Shown: positions 35,538-47,640 of the stretch, one piece after another
How the letters are laid out: the number at the start of each line of letters is the position of its first letter
Numbering within the stretch: the stretch's first letter is position 1
DNA from: Dipteris shenzhenensis
Taxonomy: Eukaryota; Polypodiophyta; Polypodiopsida; Gleicheniales
Reading direction: 5' to 3' (one strand)
Assembly: GCA_047967505.1 (NCBI GenBank)
Contig: CM106541.1
DNA length: 64,000 nt
Notes under the pieces: generated by a model
Told to the model about the DNA's origin: nothing
Databases searched by the model: none
Seen by the model: the letters and a program-made list of their open reading frames with translations, nothing else
Translations under genes and position numbers: made by a program

Positions 35538-35769
35538 TCCTGTGGCCACGGCCCCCAGGGTGAGAGGGAGGGGAGGGAGGGGAGGGAGAGAGAGAGAGGA
35601 GGGAGGGGAGGGAGAGAGAGAGTGAGAGAGAGAGAGAGGAGGGTGAGAGGAGGGAGGAGAGGGAGGGGACGGAGAGAGAGAAAGAGAGAGAGACAGGGGT
35701 CCTAGCAGCCGCAGCCCCAGGGTGAGAGGAGTGAGGAAAAGGGAGGGGAGAGAGAGAGAGGAGTGAGGG

Positions 35770-35812
<43 letters not shown>

Positions 35813-36359
35813 AGAGGGGAGGAGAGAGAGAGAAGGGAGAGGGAGAGAAAGGACTCCTGGGGGCCACGGCCCCCAGGGATGAGAGGAGAGTGAGAGGAGT
35901 AAGGGAGGGAGAGGAGTGAGGGAGGGAGAGAAGTGAGAGGATGTGATGGAGAGGGAAACACTAGTAGAGACAAAAGAGAGATGAGAAGACTTTAGGGAGA
36001 GGGGAAGGTAAGTGACAAGAGAGAGAGGAGAGATGAGAAGACTTGAGCGAGAGAGGAAGGTACATGACTAGAGGAAGGTTGGAAAGGTATGCGACTAGAG
36101 AGAGACAGATATGTTCGACTAGAGAGGGAGCTCCATTAGAGAGAGAGAGAGCCACTACATAGAGAAGAGGGAGGAGTAGATGGAGAGAGGTAGAATTCTT
36201 ACAACTAAGAGTAGAACGACCTTTCTTATTGAAATTTGTGTTCTAAATTTGAAAGAGAGATAGAGAGAAAGAGAGAGCTAGAGAGAGAGGAGACAGAGAG
36301 AGTGTGAGAAGAGAGCAGGAGATTAAGAGAGAAAAGAAGAAAGGAGGGAGAGAAAGTAG

Positions 36360-36390
<31 letters not shown>

Positions 36391-36603
36391 TTAAGAGAAG
36401 AGAAGAGGGCGGAGGGAGAGAGAGAGAGAATGAAAACTCAAAGAGTAAAAAGAGAGAGAATGAAAACTCTTGGCGGCTGTGGCAGCTAGAGGAGGGGGTT
36501 ATTTGAGTAGGCATACAATTCTTTTAAAAATTAGTTTCTTATTTGAGCTTTTGAGTTCTATTTCAATTAGTTTTTATTGAAATTTGAGTTTGAAAATTTG
36601 AAA

Positions 36604-36642
<39 letters not shown>

Positions 36643-36956
36643 GAGAGGGAAGGTAGAGAAGGAGAGAGAGGGAGGGAGATTAGGAGAGAGGGGAGGAGAG
36701 AGAGAGAGAGAGAAAGAGAGAGAAAGAAAGAAAGAAAGAAAGAAAGAGAAGGAGGGAGAGAGAGCGATTAAGAGAGAGATGAGGGGAGGAAGAGAGGAGT
36801 GAAAGAGAAGTAGGGAGAGAGAGAGATTAAGAGATAGAAGAGGGAGGAGGGAGAGAAAGAGAGAGAATGAAAAGGCCTTGCCGACAGAGGAGAGAGTAGA
36901 GAGTAGGGAGGGAGCTAGAGTAGAGAGTAGAGAGTAGGGAGGGAGTTCCTAAGGAG

Positions 36957-36994
<38 letters not shown>

Positions 36995-37945
36995 AGAGAG
37001 GAATAGGGAGGGAGAGAAAGAGAGAAGGAGACAGGGAAAGAGAGAAATAAAGAGAGAGAAGAGGGGCTCTTGGTAGCCATGGCCGCCAAGGGAGAGAGAG
37101 AATCAGAAAGAGAGAGAGAATGAGAAATGAGAGAGAAGAGTAGGGAGGGAGAGAAAGAGAGAGAGGAGAGAGGGAGAGAGAGAGAGAGATTCAGGGAGAG
37201 AAGAGGGGCTCCTTAAATGAGAGAGAAGAGTAGGGAGGAAAAGAAAGAGAGAGAGAGAGAGGGAGAGAGAGATTAAGAGAGAGAAGAGGGTCTCCTAGCA
37301 GTCGTGGCTACTAGAGGGAGGGAGAGAGTAGGGAGGGAGAGGGAGACAGAGAGAGAGAGAAAAATGAGAGAGAAGAGAGAGGGAGACTAAGGGAGAGAGA
37401 AAGGGAGAGAGAGAGAAAGAGAGAGAGGGAGAGAGAGGGAGAGAGAGAAAAAAAAGAGGAGGGAGGGAGAGAGAGAGGGAGAGAGAGAAGTTTAAGAGAA
37501 TGAAACTTCTGGCAGAGAGGAGAAGGGAAAGAGAGAAATTAAGAGAGAGAAGAGGGGCTCTTGGTGGGCCATGGCCGCCAAAGGGGAGAGAGAGAATGAG
37601 AAATGAGAGAGAGAGAAGAGTAGGGAGGGAGAGAAAGAGAGAGAGGGAGAGAGACATGAGATTCAGAGGGAGAAGAGGGGCTCCTTAAATGAGAGAGAAG
37701 AGTAGGGAGGGAAAGAAAGAGAGAGAGGAGAGAGGGAGAGAGAGATTAAGAGAAAGAAGAGGGTATCCTAGCAGTCGTGGCTGCTAGAGGGAGGGAGAGG
37801 GAGAGAGAGAGAGAGAAGAGAGGAGGGAGACTGAGGGAGAGAGAAAGAGAGAGAGGGAGAGAGAGGGAGAGAGAGAGAGAAAGAGAGAGAGGGAGAGAGA
37901 GGGAGAGAGAGAGAATGAAACTTCTGGCGGCCGTGGCTGCAGAGG

Positions 37946-37999
<54 letters not shown>

Positions 38000-38084
38000 A
38001 GAGGAGGTAGACTTAGGGAGAGGGAGAGAGAGAGAAAGAGAAAGAGGGAGAGAGAGAGAATGAAACTTCTAGTAGCTGTGGCTG

Positions 38085-38149
<65 letters not shown>

Positions 38150-38183
38150 ACTTTTGGCAACCGTGGCTGCCAAGGGAGGGAGG

Positions 38184-38230
<47 letters not shown>

Positions 38231-38437
38231 AAATGAGAGAGAACAGAGGAGGGAGACAAAGAGAGATTAAGAGTGAGAAGAGGGACAGAGGAGGGAGAGA
38301 AAGGGAGAGAGGGAGGGAGGGAGGGAGGAAGGGAGGGAGAGATTAAGAGAGAGAATTGAGAGAGAGAGAGAGAGACATAGAGAGGGAAAGAATGACAAAT
38401 CCTAGCCGCCAAGAGGATAGAGGGAGGGAGGTAGAGA

Positions 38438-38487
<50 letters not shown>

Positions 38488-38860
38488 TAAATCTTAGGTA
38501 GAGAGAGAAGAGGAGAGAGAGAGAGAGAATTACAAATCCTAGAGAGAGATCAAGAGAGAGAGCTGGAGAGAGAGAGAAATAATTACAAATCCTAGGGAGA
38601 GAGAGAGAGATGAAGTGAGAGAATGATAAATCCTAGCAGCCATAGGAGGGAGAGAAAGAGAGACTTGAGATAAACTAAGAGAGAGAATGAGTGGGATGAG
38701 GAGAGAGAGGGAAAGACATAAGAGTTGTTAGAGAGAGAGAGAGATTAAGAGAGAGAATGAGGTGTCTTGACTATGGCTACAGAGAGAATTAGGAGTCGAG
38801 TTAGAGAGAGAGAGAGAGAGAAAGTTTAGAGTAAAGAGAGAAAGTTTTATATATTTACGT
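33930..38860. repeat. Multi-kilobase GA tract punctuated by GC-rich palindromes (tract B)
   Basis: The plus strand is almost pure purine for 4.9 kb. From 34000 to 34700 it is a G-rich AGGGGG(A/T)GGCGGGA-type array. From 34700 to 35900, about ten units of roughly 90-200 bp alternate (GA)n runs with GGTCCTGGCGGCC(A/G)CGGCCCC. From 36400 to 38650 the spacer motif becomes CTTGGCGGCC(A/G)TGGC(C/T)GCC(A/G)AG, a near-perfect palindrome, for example around 37069-37090 and 37561-37581. Long Pro/Ser/Leu-rich (minus) and Glu/Arg-rich (plus) open frames, including one of 634 codons, are low-complexity artefacts. Confidence 0.95.
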
Positions 38861-39259
38861 GTTTATATTATACTTTTAAAAAATTAAAAAAGAGTGAATT
38901 TATGGTTTGTTTTGAAGGTGAGATAATATTTATATATATATTCATCTTTTAAATTGAAAAATGTTAGCTTTTCTTTAGATACTTGCACTTCATTTCTCTC
39001 ACATGCAGGTTTAACCTCTACATCAAAACCCCTTTTTTTGCATATTTAAGCCTCTTAAACCCCAGCACATTAAAATGAACATAGAAAAAGAAATTATTTA
39101 TTGCTTTTCTTCGCTTTGACGGTTGGTTTAGCATAGATTAGATTGCCTTAGAGGAGAGACAATTCTCCAAGTTGCCAATTGAAGCCATGCTCAAATTTTT
39201 CTAACTAGTTCCTAATCGTTGTCAGTCCCTTTGCTCACATGTAGTTTCACACTCATAAC
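38861..39259. other. AT-rich stretch after tract B
   Basis: No gene is recognised. TTCTCTCACATGCAG/GTTT near 39000 resembles a 3' splice site but leads to no coding sequence that I recognise. Confidence 0.4.
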
Positions 39260-40000
39260 GTGCTATTAAATAAGACCTTTTACCATTTACCAAGAAGTTT
39301 ATCAGTGGGTAGATTGCATGAGCAGATAGCAGATATCAGTGGACAGATTACATATATCAGTGGACATATTACATGTCGTGGGGCATATTGGAGCTTGATG
39401 ATTATAGTAGTCATTTTATTTCATTGTAAATCTTTATTGGTTATTTTTATTGCATTTGTACAAATATTTAAGCTCATTTATTGTCATAAAAAACCTTGTA
39501 AAGCCTTCTAGGCTATTTTTCACATTTATTGCCATATGAAGCACCTTGTAATAAACCTGACCATTCACTATTTAATAAGTATCAGTGCACTGCATAAGTG
39601 GATATCAATGGAATAGTTTTTAGTGGGTAGATTGCATCAGTTGGGTATCAGTGCACAGATATCAACGGATAAACATATTTCATGTCATCACGAAGATTGA
39701 AGCTTTATCCTAGAGGAAAAATCAATGGATGGACAGATTACATGTCATCATGAAGATTGAAGCTTTACCACTAGAGGGAATTTTATTTCATTGTAAAGCT
39801 TTACTGGCTAATTTTCTTACATTTCTACAAATATTTAAGCCTTGTAAAGCCTTCTAGGCTGTTTCCCACATTTATTGCTATAAAATACTTTGTAAAGCCC
39901 TCTCTGCTATCGGTCACATTTATTGCCATATGAAGCCTTGTAAAGCCTTTTGGGCTTTTCCCACATTTATTGTATCAAGCATTGTATATTGTACTTTACT
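39260..40000. repeat. Degenerate short tandem repeats
   Basis: Phrases such as AAGCCTTGTAAAGCCTTCTAGGC, CACATTTATTGCCATA and ATCAGTGGACAGATTACATG recur four or more times at irregular spacing. There is no coding evidence. Confidence 0.7.
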
Positions 40001-40995
40001 TGTATGTATCTAAATTCTTCATTATCTTTTCTTGTAGGATTATGGGGCAATCAACTAATGTGGGGGGGATGCGTCAATTTTACGAGCAAAAACCTATGAG
40101 CAGGTTTATCCGAGCGTGTTTTTCAAGAGATTTTTAAAAATGTTTTTCTTTAGGAAACATGGTTTTTACACTTTTATTTTCACTAAAACTAGATCCCTTT
40201 ATCATAAAAATATACAGACCAGTCACTCATTCATTTTTACACAACATAATTTTCTTATTTAGAGACATCCCTTTGTACCCCTGTTATTACCTTAAAAAAG
40301 TGTTGATTCCTTTAAGAAACATTCCTCATAATCACTCTCAATGTAATAATACTTATTAACACATTTATATCATATGGCAATATTTTTTTAGTGTTTTTAT
40401 AGCATATTTATGGACATGTTTCTAAAGAAGTCTAAATTACTATAAATAAGTATTAACTTGGGCTTATATATCACTCTCATAAAATACATGTAATATTTAA
40501 TACTATATATGAAATATTTTCCAAAATATAACTCCATAGATGTGCTCAAATGGGGTGTTCCGATCAATTTGAGTGGTTGAATGACTATATTTGGACATTG
40601 GATATGAAAGTTATGTCACTTTTAAAAGTGTTGTCCAAGGTAGTTTCGCCAGCGAAACTACCTTGGGAGACTTGCTTCAAAGGGGTTTCACTGGCGAAAC
40701 TACCTGGATGGCTTGCTTCAATGAGTTTTCTTTGAAGAAACTCTTTCATGAAGATAGGTTGAGAGAGGGTTTTCAATGTCACCCCCTATTAAGTAAAAGT
40801 TGTAAGAAGGATCATAAGGGAATTTTCATAGAGAAGTTTACTCTACATGTGGGTTTCTTCAAAAGCCATCCCATTATGCTCTCACCATTCCTACAGATTC
40901 ACCTAAAGATTTTTGTATAAAATAGGCATTGCTATAATACTTTGCATATTTCTAAGTGAAACTATGTTTTCTTCTGATCGATTTTTGCCATATTT
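40001..40995. other. Intergenic with a perfect 14-bp-arm hairpin
   Basis: At about 40636-40667, CCAAGGTAGTTTCG and its exact reverse complement flank the 4-nt centre CCAG. A related half-inverted copy (GGTTTCACTGGCGAAACTACC) follows within 25 bp. The rest is AT-rich with no recognised gene. TTTTTGCCATATTTATGCATAG just before 41003 could be a 3' splice site. Confidence 0.6.
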
Positions 40996-43001
40996 ATGCA
41001 TAGTTGGAAGCTTTTTTTTTCCTTTGCTTGGACGCTCGGAAGATTTCGCTCAGAAAATGCTCGTCCCCATGTGGGGGCTAGCCTAAATGACTCTGAGATT
41101 AGAACATGGGTCTCTAATGTTACTTTGAATTTGAAAGAAAAGGAATATAGCCCAAACGGCTTTGGTAGGTGGACTCGATATCACATGGGCAGAAAAGCTT
41201 GGTTTCTTCATCAAAAGGAAAAGAGACTCTTTCTACTTATGTCAAAAAGGGAGTTCAATGATGTCGATGATCCATGGGATGCTACATTCTTCAAAAAAGA
41301 TATGACTTCAAGCCTTGTAGTAGGCATAATGATAGAGCCAAAAGAGAATTTTATGGATATTTTCACAAAGAGTTCAGATCCTGAAGTTGGCGGTCTTCAT
41401 TTTGTTGTGTCAAGAAGAGACTCAAAGACGTTTGTGATGCCTCCTCCTCAACCATCAAAGTTTCGAGAGCTGGAAAGTGCATTGGAGGCTCTTGCATATA
41501 GTTGAGAGCAATTTCCTAGTGTGGTGGCAAAAAGGATGCATGCAAAGATTATGTTTGAGTACTTTCAGGATGCACAATATGCTCCTCAGATTCAAGAATC
41601 TTCACATGAAGGAGATCAAGCACAGACTTTGATGCAGGGGCAAGAAGAACATGCACACTGTCACAAATGTGTAGAACATGAGCGCAAACTTCTAGAGCAA
41701 GAAATGGTGGATGTCACTAAGGATGATAAAACACAAGCCTTGAGTGCACGGGAATTTAAACAAATTGAAGAAGATGAAGGTCGATCCACTACAAGGATGT
41801 GGAGGCCTATAAAGTACTTACCTAACAAGTATGCATCCATGGCAGCACAAAAACTTTTAAAGAAAGAATGGTTTTTTGGAAAGAAAGACAAAGACCACTG
41901 CTTGGAAGAATGCATCAATGTACAAGTAAGGCGTGATGTAGTGCATAGTGCCATTAAGTATTTGCTATCAGAGAAACAAATCACATAGTCATTGTAACAT
42001 TGACTATAATGTGGTCAAGCATATAGCTTCTTTGTCAACATCCAAGGTAAAGCTATGGGCAAACAGGTGGATTAAAAAATGAAGATGGGTCAGAAATAGT
42101 AACCTCTTACATGAGAAGAGAAATCCCACAACAGGTGGTTACATATGTGGAAAGATTAATCAGCGAGATAAGGATGCCGACAGATATGCACCAAAGCTTT
42201 CAATTCAATGTAGAGGTTCCATCAGAGTCTGGAAAGCTTGTGAACTTCAGGGGAGTTTCAGAAGATGACTTCATCAAGAATGAGTCAGCATGGAACAATC
42301 CACAACTATTCTTCATCAATGAAGTTTCTAGCGATGATATCCATAACTTCATTGATAGAATAGTATATACCACCATTAGCAAAGTGGCAATTTGCAACAT
42401 TGTCATTTTTGTTGATAAACAAGACAAAGAAGCCATGCAGGTTACTCTAGAGCGAGCATATTCATCAGATTTGAAGATCTATAGTGGTGTTCATGTAGCA
42501 AAGAGAGGCAAGAGAGAATGTGGCATAGCGATTCAATCTCTTGGATCATTCTTCTGGTGTATGCAGAGTCCCAACCCTGATCACTCCTTACAAAAGAACA
42601 TAAGAGGGAATTCAAATAATTTGAGATTGATGCTAGAAGAGCAAGATATTCCTAGGTGCATACATTATCAAAAAAACAACTATGGAAGTCCGGCAAAAAG
42701 TGGGAGTCTCTTGCTTACCATGGTGGAGAATTTGCTACCGGTAGGTTGGGAGGTCACCTTGTACAGGATGGGATATTTATTTGAGGATCTCCTTAGAAAA
42801 GGGAACTCCACAAATATTATTGAAAACAAGCATTTCATGGCCTATTTTCAGCTTCAAGCAGATCTAACCATAGGCTATGAAAAAGAGGTAGAGCACAAGG
42901 AGACTGATGACATGGATGATGACCTTGAAGATCATAATGTCCCAGTTGAGGGAAGTAGCAAGCTAAGGGTGTCCACTTTTTGTTCACTCCCCAATCCTTA
43001 G
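40996..43001 (+). pseudogene. Family M gene B, methyltransferase-like paralogue, interrupted
   Basis: Paralogue of 28880-32099. Part 1 (41180-41505) has KAWFLHQKEKRLFLLMSK and ends in ELESALEAL. The frame continues past TGA 41503 into a part with a CHKC motif (HAHCHKCVEHERKLL), then YLPNKYASMAAQKLLKKEWFFGKKDKDH (in two pieces: YLPNKY, then KKEWFFGKKDKDH). A short stretch (41988-42090) is frameshifted. The last part (to 43001) has NPQLFFINEV, IVIFVDKQDKEAMQVTL, and LLPVGWEVTLYRMG. These match gene A in order and spacing, with the DPPY-like position again replaced (INEV). It is shorter than gene A and lacks its Thr/Ser/Pro linker. ATG 40996 is uncertain; similarity is clear only from about 41180. 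Confidence 0.65.
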
Positions 43002-43820
43002 GAGGTGGAAAAACAAGCTTTTTAGCACACAAAAATGCAAATCTCACCTACTTCCCTATGGATCTAATCTTTGAAGTCTTCAAACACAAAATCACACTTG
43101 ATATTGTACACACAATCGTATAGTTTGATAAAAAATTTGATGCACACACAAAAAATTTCTTTGTGTCACACGGCATGGTTCTAGGGTGCTCACACCTTTG
43201 TCACGAACAGAGAGTGTAATATTAAATTCTAAATTTCTCATTCATTTTAGATTAAATGTTATTGCAACTTTGTAAGTGGTCTCTTTACATTATGTAGAGC
43301 TTAACTTTTTTTATTGGTAATTTTTTGAATGACTTATCTAATTATAAATAATTATTTATAAAAAATAAAGTCATAAAATACATGCATTTTAGTAGCACAC
43401 CACATTTTTTTAGTATTTTGAATAATTAAGCAAATCCAATTCGATGGAAGGTTAGTAGGCACATAAGGGTGTGTGGTTGAATCATCAAATCCCAAATCCA
43501 ACGGTTAGATTTAAGAAGATTGAAGTTTAATTTTTACTTTTACTCCTTAGAGGATCAATAAATAATAATAAAAATAAATCTAGTAATTCTCAAACATGAC
43601 CAAACATTTCAAAAATGTCAATATTTTTAGTCCTCCAGATGATGAATAAGAGGAAAAAATTTTGGTTAAATTTGAGTAAGGGAAACATACGATATGGCCT
43701 CCAAGAGTGAAATCTCCCTTTTGTGGGGAAAAAGGGCCACCCAAGCCTAATACGAAGACAAGGTAGGCTTGGTATTAGGCTTGGTGAGGTAGGCTAGGAG
43801 CATCATCGACCCTAGTGGCA
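43002..43820. other. Intergenic, nothing recognised
   Basis: AT-rich sequence with CACACAAAAAAT-type runs near 43140. No coding or structural feature is seen. Confidence 0.5.
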
Positions 43821-44230
43821 AGCTTTTGGAGTGTGCATGCTGCCCATGCGGAAGGCAGAGTCATCTATTTTTGCCTTGCAACCATGCCACATTGTTAGAC
43901 CGCGTGGTGCCATGTCATCAAGGAGATGTGACATCACTCCTTGCCATGTCACCTTACATTGCCACACGTGCTGCCACATCAGCCACATGTGCCACCTCAT
44001 CATTCCACATCATAGGAACTCTTGGAGCCATGTCATCACACCTTGCCACCTTGGCATACCTCGTCAACCTTGCCACATCACCAATCCCTCCACCTCAATT
44101 TGCCATGTCAATCTACCACCTCATGAATGCCACATCACATTTCCACATCATGGAAGAGACTCATATATTCCATGCCATATTGCCACATCATGACCATGCA
44201 TGGTGCCACATCAACCACATGTATACACAT
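43821..44230. repeat. Degenerate GCCACATCA-type repeat
   Basis: The phrases TGCCAC(A/G)TCA, CCATGTCATCA and TTGCCACATCA recur about twenty times over 400 bp. This yields His/Cys-rich frames of up to 141 codons with no family resemblance. Confidence 0.7.
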
Positions 44231-44244
44231 CACGATGTGTGCAA

Positions 44245-44455
44245 GGCATAGAATACTTCGATCAAGGTTTACGACCGCGATGTGCGAGGCATAGAATACC
44301 TCGATCGAGGTTTATGAACTACATGAGGCATAGAATACCTCGATCGAGGTATATGACCATGGGGTATGTACCTCGATCGAGGTTTATGACTTGTGTGAGG
44401 CATTGAATACCTCGATCGAGGTATATGACCTAGGCATAGCATACCTTGATTGAGA
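44245..44455. repeat. CCTCGATCGAGG palindrome array
   Basis: Six units of about 33-40 bp share AGGCATAGAATACCTCGATCGAGGTTTATGAC in whole or part. Perfect 12-bp palindromes CCTCGATCGAGG are at 44299-44310, 44338-44349, 44371-44382 and 44410-44421. The palindrome at 44335-44352 extends to 18 bp (ATACCTCGATCGAGGTAT). Degenerate units flank them near 44255 and 44442. The array lies about 250 bp upstream of the next transposase-like gene. Confidence 0.95.
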
Positions 44456-44703
44456 TATTTGGAGGTACAAAACTGAAATAAAATCAAACGATGCAAATAT
44501 TCGAAATTAACGTTGGATTCCAGCGAATTAGTTTCAATCTTAGCACCTTCTCCACCAATAATAATGAAGAGCAATCTAAGAGCAATCTAGTGGATGAGTT
44601 GAGGCTCTCTATAAGACACCACGTTTTGGTTCATTTCACCCATTCTTAGCCATTCTTGCCTCCTCATCACTTTGTCACACCTTCCATCCTACTTTCATTG
44701 AGA

Positions 44704-47315
44704 ATGGGTTCTCAAAGCCATAGAGCTAGTAGATGTGAAAGATGTAGGAACCCCCCCCCAAATCTCATTGACGAGGAGTGCAAGTGGAAGGCTCGTGAGT
44801 GCAAGAGAGCCTCTAGAGCTAGAGCTCGCGCTGCCACCACTGATCCACCTCCACCTCTACAGCCCACCTCCACCTCCACCTCCACCCCCACCCCCACCCC
44901 CACCTCCATTGTCCCCCCATCCTCATCCGCTCCCCTACCTCCAGCCTCCGCCCTTCCCCTAGCCACCTACATTTTGGCCTCCACCTCTACCTCTTCCCCC
45001 TCCACCCTCCCCCCTCCCCCTCCCCCTCCCCCTCTCCCCGTTCCCCTTGGTACCTCCCTTCCCCCCTCCACCCTACCATCTCCCATTGATCCCCTTGCCC
45101 CACCTTGCAATAGCAGTGTTGCTTCACGATGTGACTTGCCGAAGTCCACTACCCGACATGATTAGGAGGTAGAGTCTGGAGGATAGTGAGATTGATGCTC
45201 TTTGGGCTTCGAGTGGTCATGCACCTCGTAGCGATTCCACTAGTGAGATTGATGCTCTTTGGGCTTCGAGTGGTCATGCACCTGGATGATTCCACTAGGT
45301 CCTTCATACAACAGTTTTGGGAGGAGCATTGCAGAGCATCCCCGATGTTCAAGAAGGCATTGCAGAAGAGGGTGTCACACGATGTGTACATTGATCATGG
45401 TGCATGTTTTTTGGAGTGTACCCAGACTGAGTTGTACACTCAGTTTGTAGAGGTGCACCTGGAGTTCAGGATTGGGCAGAGGTCATTTGAGCGATGCAGG
45501 CCATGGTTTGTGCGATGCTCTCAAGAGCTGACACATGCTGTTGTCGCTACCATGTGGATTTTGGATTGATGTATGATGTATTCCACTCCCTTGATGGTCA
45601 TAGGGGAGTGGTTCCTACTAGCCCTCGTGACTTCATTCATTCCATATTGTGTACACAAGATAGTGATGCTTTATTCCACTCCCTTGATTGTGTGGAAGGC
45701 AGGTGTACTTTGTGTGGTGACTTTGCTAGAGTGCCACGAGTTGCACTAGATATTTGTGATGTGCAGATGGTTCATTGGTAGTAGTATGAGTACCGTACCT
45801 TGACATTAGATGGTGGTGCACAATCGAGGAGGTTGCAGCTTGTGGGGAAGGAGACACCATGTGTTATATTCATTGATAGTTTTCGAGGGGAGGATCGTCA
45901 GTTCCGTGCATGTTTGAGGACATTTCCTACAGGGGTGGTTGTCTCAGTGGTGGACTTTGCGGAGAATTACACCTTTGGACCACAGTGTGAGATCCAATCA
46001 GAGTATTATTTCTCCAAACAGGTGACGTGTGATTGAGTATTGATTTTTTTATGGCCTCATTATATTGAATTATTTCAATAGTCATATTTTTTTTCAATGC
46101 CATATTGCAGGTTGCTATATTTGTGCACATTAGCTATCGTCATGCATAGGCTCATGTGGATGGCATTGATAGCACCATGGGCTCACACATCATTGTGCGA
46201 GAGTATCACTTCTACATTAGTGATGATCGATCACATGATGCCCATTTTGTGTAGCATTGCTTCACTTTGCATGATAGTTTCTTGAGAGATCATGGTATCA
46301 CATGGCAGCGGCACTGGATCTGGTCAGATGATGGCTGTGGTGGTCAGTTCAAATCCACTAGATAGTTTTATTGGTTCTGTAGATGGTACCATGAGACAGG
46401 CATTCCGATCACATGGAGCTACTTTGAGACAAGGCACAGTAAGGGAGAGCATGATGGTGCAGGTGCTTGCCTGAAGCGTGCTTTGCATCGATACCAGTTG
46501 CATCACAGTGCCGATCGCTTCAAGGATGCACATGATGTGGTGCCATGGTGCAGCCATCACTTATCCACTAGTGCTATCTCCTCGTTTCAGTCACGTGACG
46601 ATAGGGTGGTGAGCCGGTATTTTTGGTGCATGGACATTGGGAGTCTTGATCGGTCTAGGCCTTTTCATTGTCGTTCAGTGTGTGGCACTCTTGATTTCCA
46701 TTCCATCAGGAGCATAGGTGAGTCTCACCCCGTGATCTTTTCTCGACGGTTTGCATGTTTTTGCTCTGCATGCATAATTTCATGATGATTGGGGAGGGTG
46801 CTCCATGATACCATGGGCCGATCCATGGGTACGGCGAGTGTTTTCTCCCTTCCAGCCTGGGAGGAGGTACATGATGACCAGGATGCGGTATTCAATTCCT
46901 CTAGAGATTATGACCAGCTTACAAATATGTTGGGTATTGGTGATATCTTCGTGGTTATTGCTTCGTAGGGCAATAAGGAGGGTGTGGATTATTACTTGTT
47001 GTGATGCTCTATGCTGAAGAGTGTGCTGAATGAGGATATAGTGGATGGGCATGGGATGCACTTCAATGCTCATAGCATGATCGTAGGTGGCCACTATTTT
47101 CAGTAGATAGAGAGGTGTGGTCGCTATATTGAGTTCTAGGAGTACATGGTAGATCAGGAGGCATACATGTATTCTCATATTGTTGTTGCGATCAAGATTA
47201 CTTTGAGTCATGTTCACACTTGCAAGGCTATGTCCACTCCACAATGGCGACTTGCAATGGCAGATCACAAGAGCATACTTGCAACTATTGGCATGAGAGC
47301 TGATCCTGAGGAGTA
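44704..47315 (+). pseudogene. Transposase-like pseudogene (HGKGE-DG family)
   Basis: It starts ATGGGTTCTCAAAGCC with a Cys-pair, Arg/Ala-rich N-terminus (CERCRNPPPNLIDEECKW), then a Pro/Thr/Ser-rich stretch of about 90 residues. After a stop at 45163 and a 19-residue in-frame tandem repeat (45185-45298), conserved blocks run on in shifting frames: FIQQFWEEHCR, GQRSFERCRPWFVR, a CRYHV block, KETPCVIFIDSF, VVDFAENYTFGPQ (near 45950), IWSDDGCGGQFKS (46318), and KGEHDGAGACLKRAL (46445). The C-terminal block GDIFVVIA...VDYYLL lies near 46945-47010. I know the Asp-Gly-Gln-Phe-Lys and GKGE-DG blocks from uncharacterised DDE-like transposon proteins of plants and animals. It is broken by many stops and frameshifts. 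Confidence 0.65.
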
Positions 47316-47640
47316 GCACATTACATATCATATTGTTTGGGATCATCAGTTGATTAGATTAACTTTCATTAGGTATCACTAGTTGATTACACATTTTTGT
47401 ATTCGATATGTATAGGCTCACTGTGTGACTGTACCATTGTAATTTTCATGGACTCATATTTTGTATTTCATTCTGATGGTTGTATACACATTCATACACA
47501 TCATTGTATTAGATTCTATTTTATACATGATGTCCCATGTCTTCTCAATGGGATTTGTTGTGTTTGTAAAACAAAAAATTGTTTATTAGTAGCAATGTTG
47601 TAATTGTGTTTTGTGCTTTAGGACATTTTAAAGACGTGAC
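47316..47640. other. Intergenic, nothing recognised
   Basis: T/A-rich sequence following the pseudogene. No feature is recognised. Confidence 0.4.

Noticed and set aside
33963-35867. A 634-codon Ser/Pro/Leu-rich open frame on the minus strand, and the Glu/Arg-rich frames opposite it and at 61.6-63.8 kb
   Set aside because: They are translations of GA/CT dinucleotide repeats, open in several frames at once, with no complexity or start context.
43826-44251. A His/Cys-rich 141-codon frame that could suggest a metal-binding protein
   Set aside because: The residues come from a degenerate GCCACATCA repeat, and several frames are open at once.
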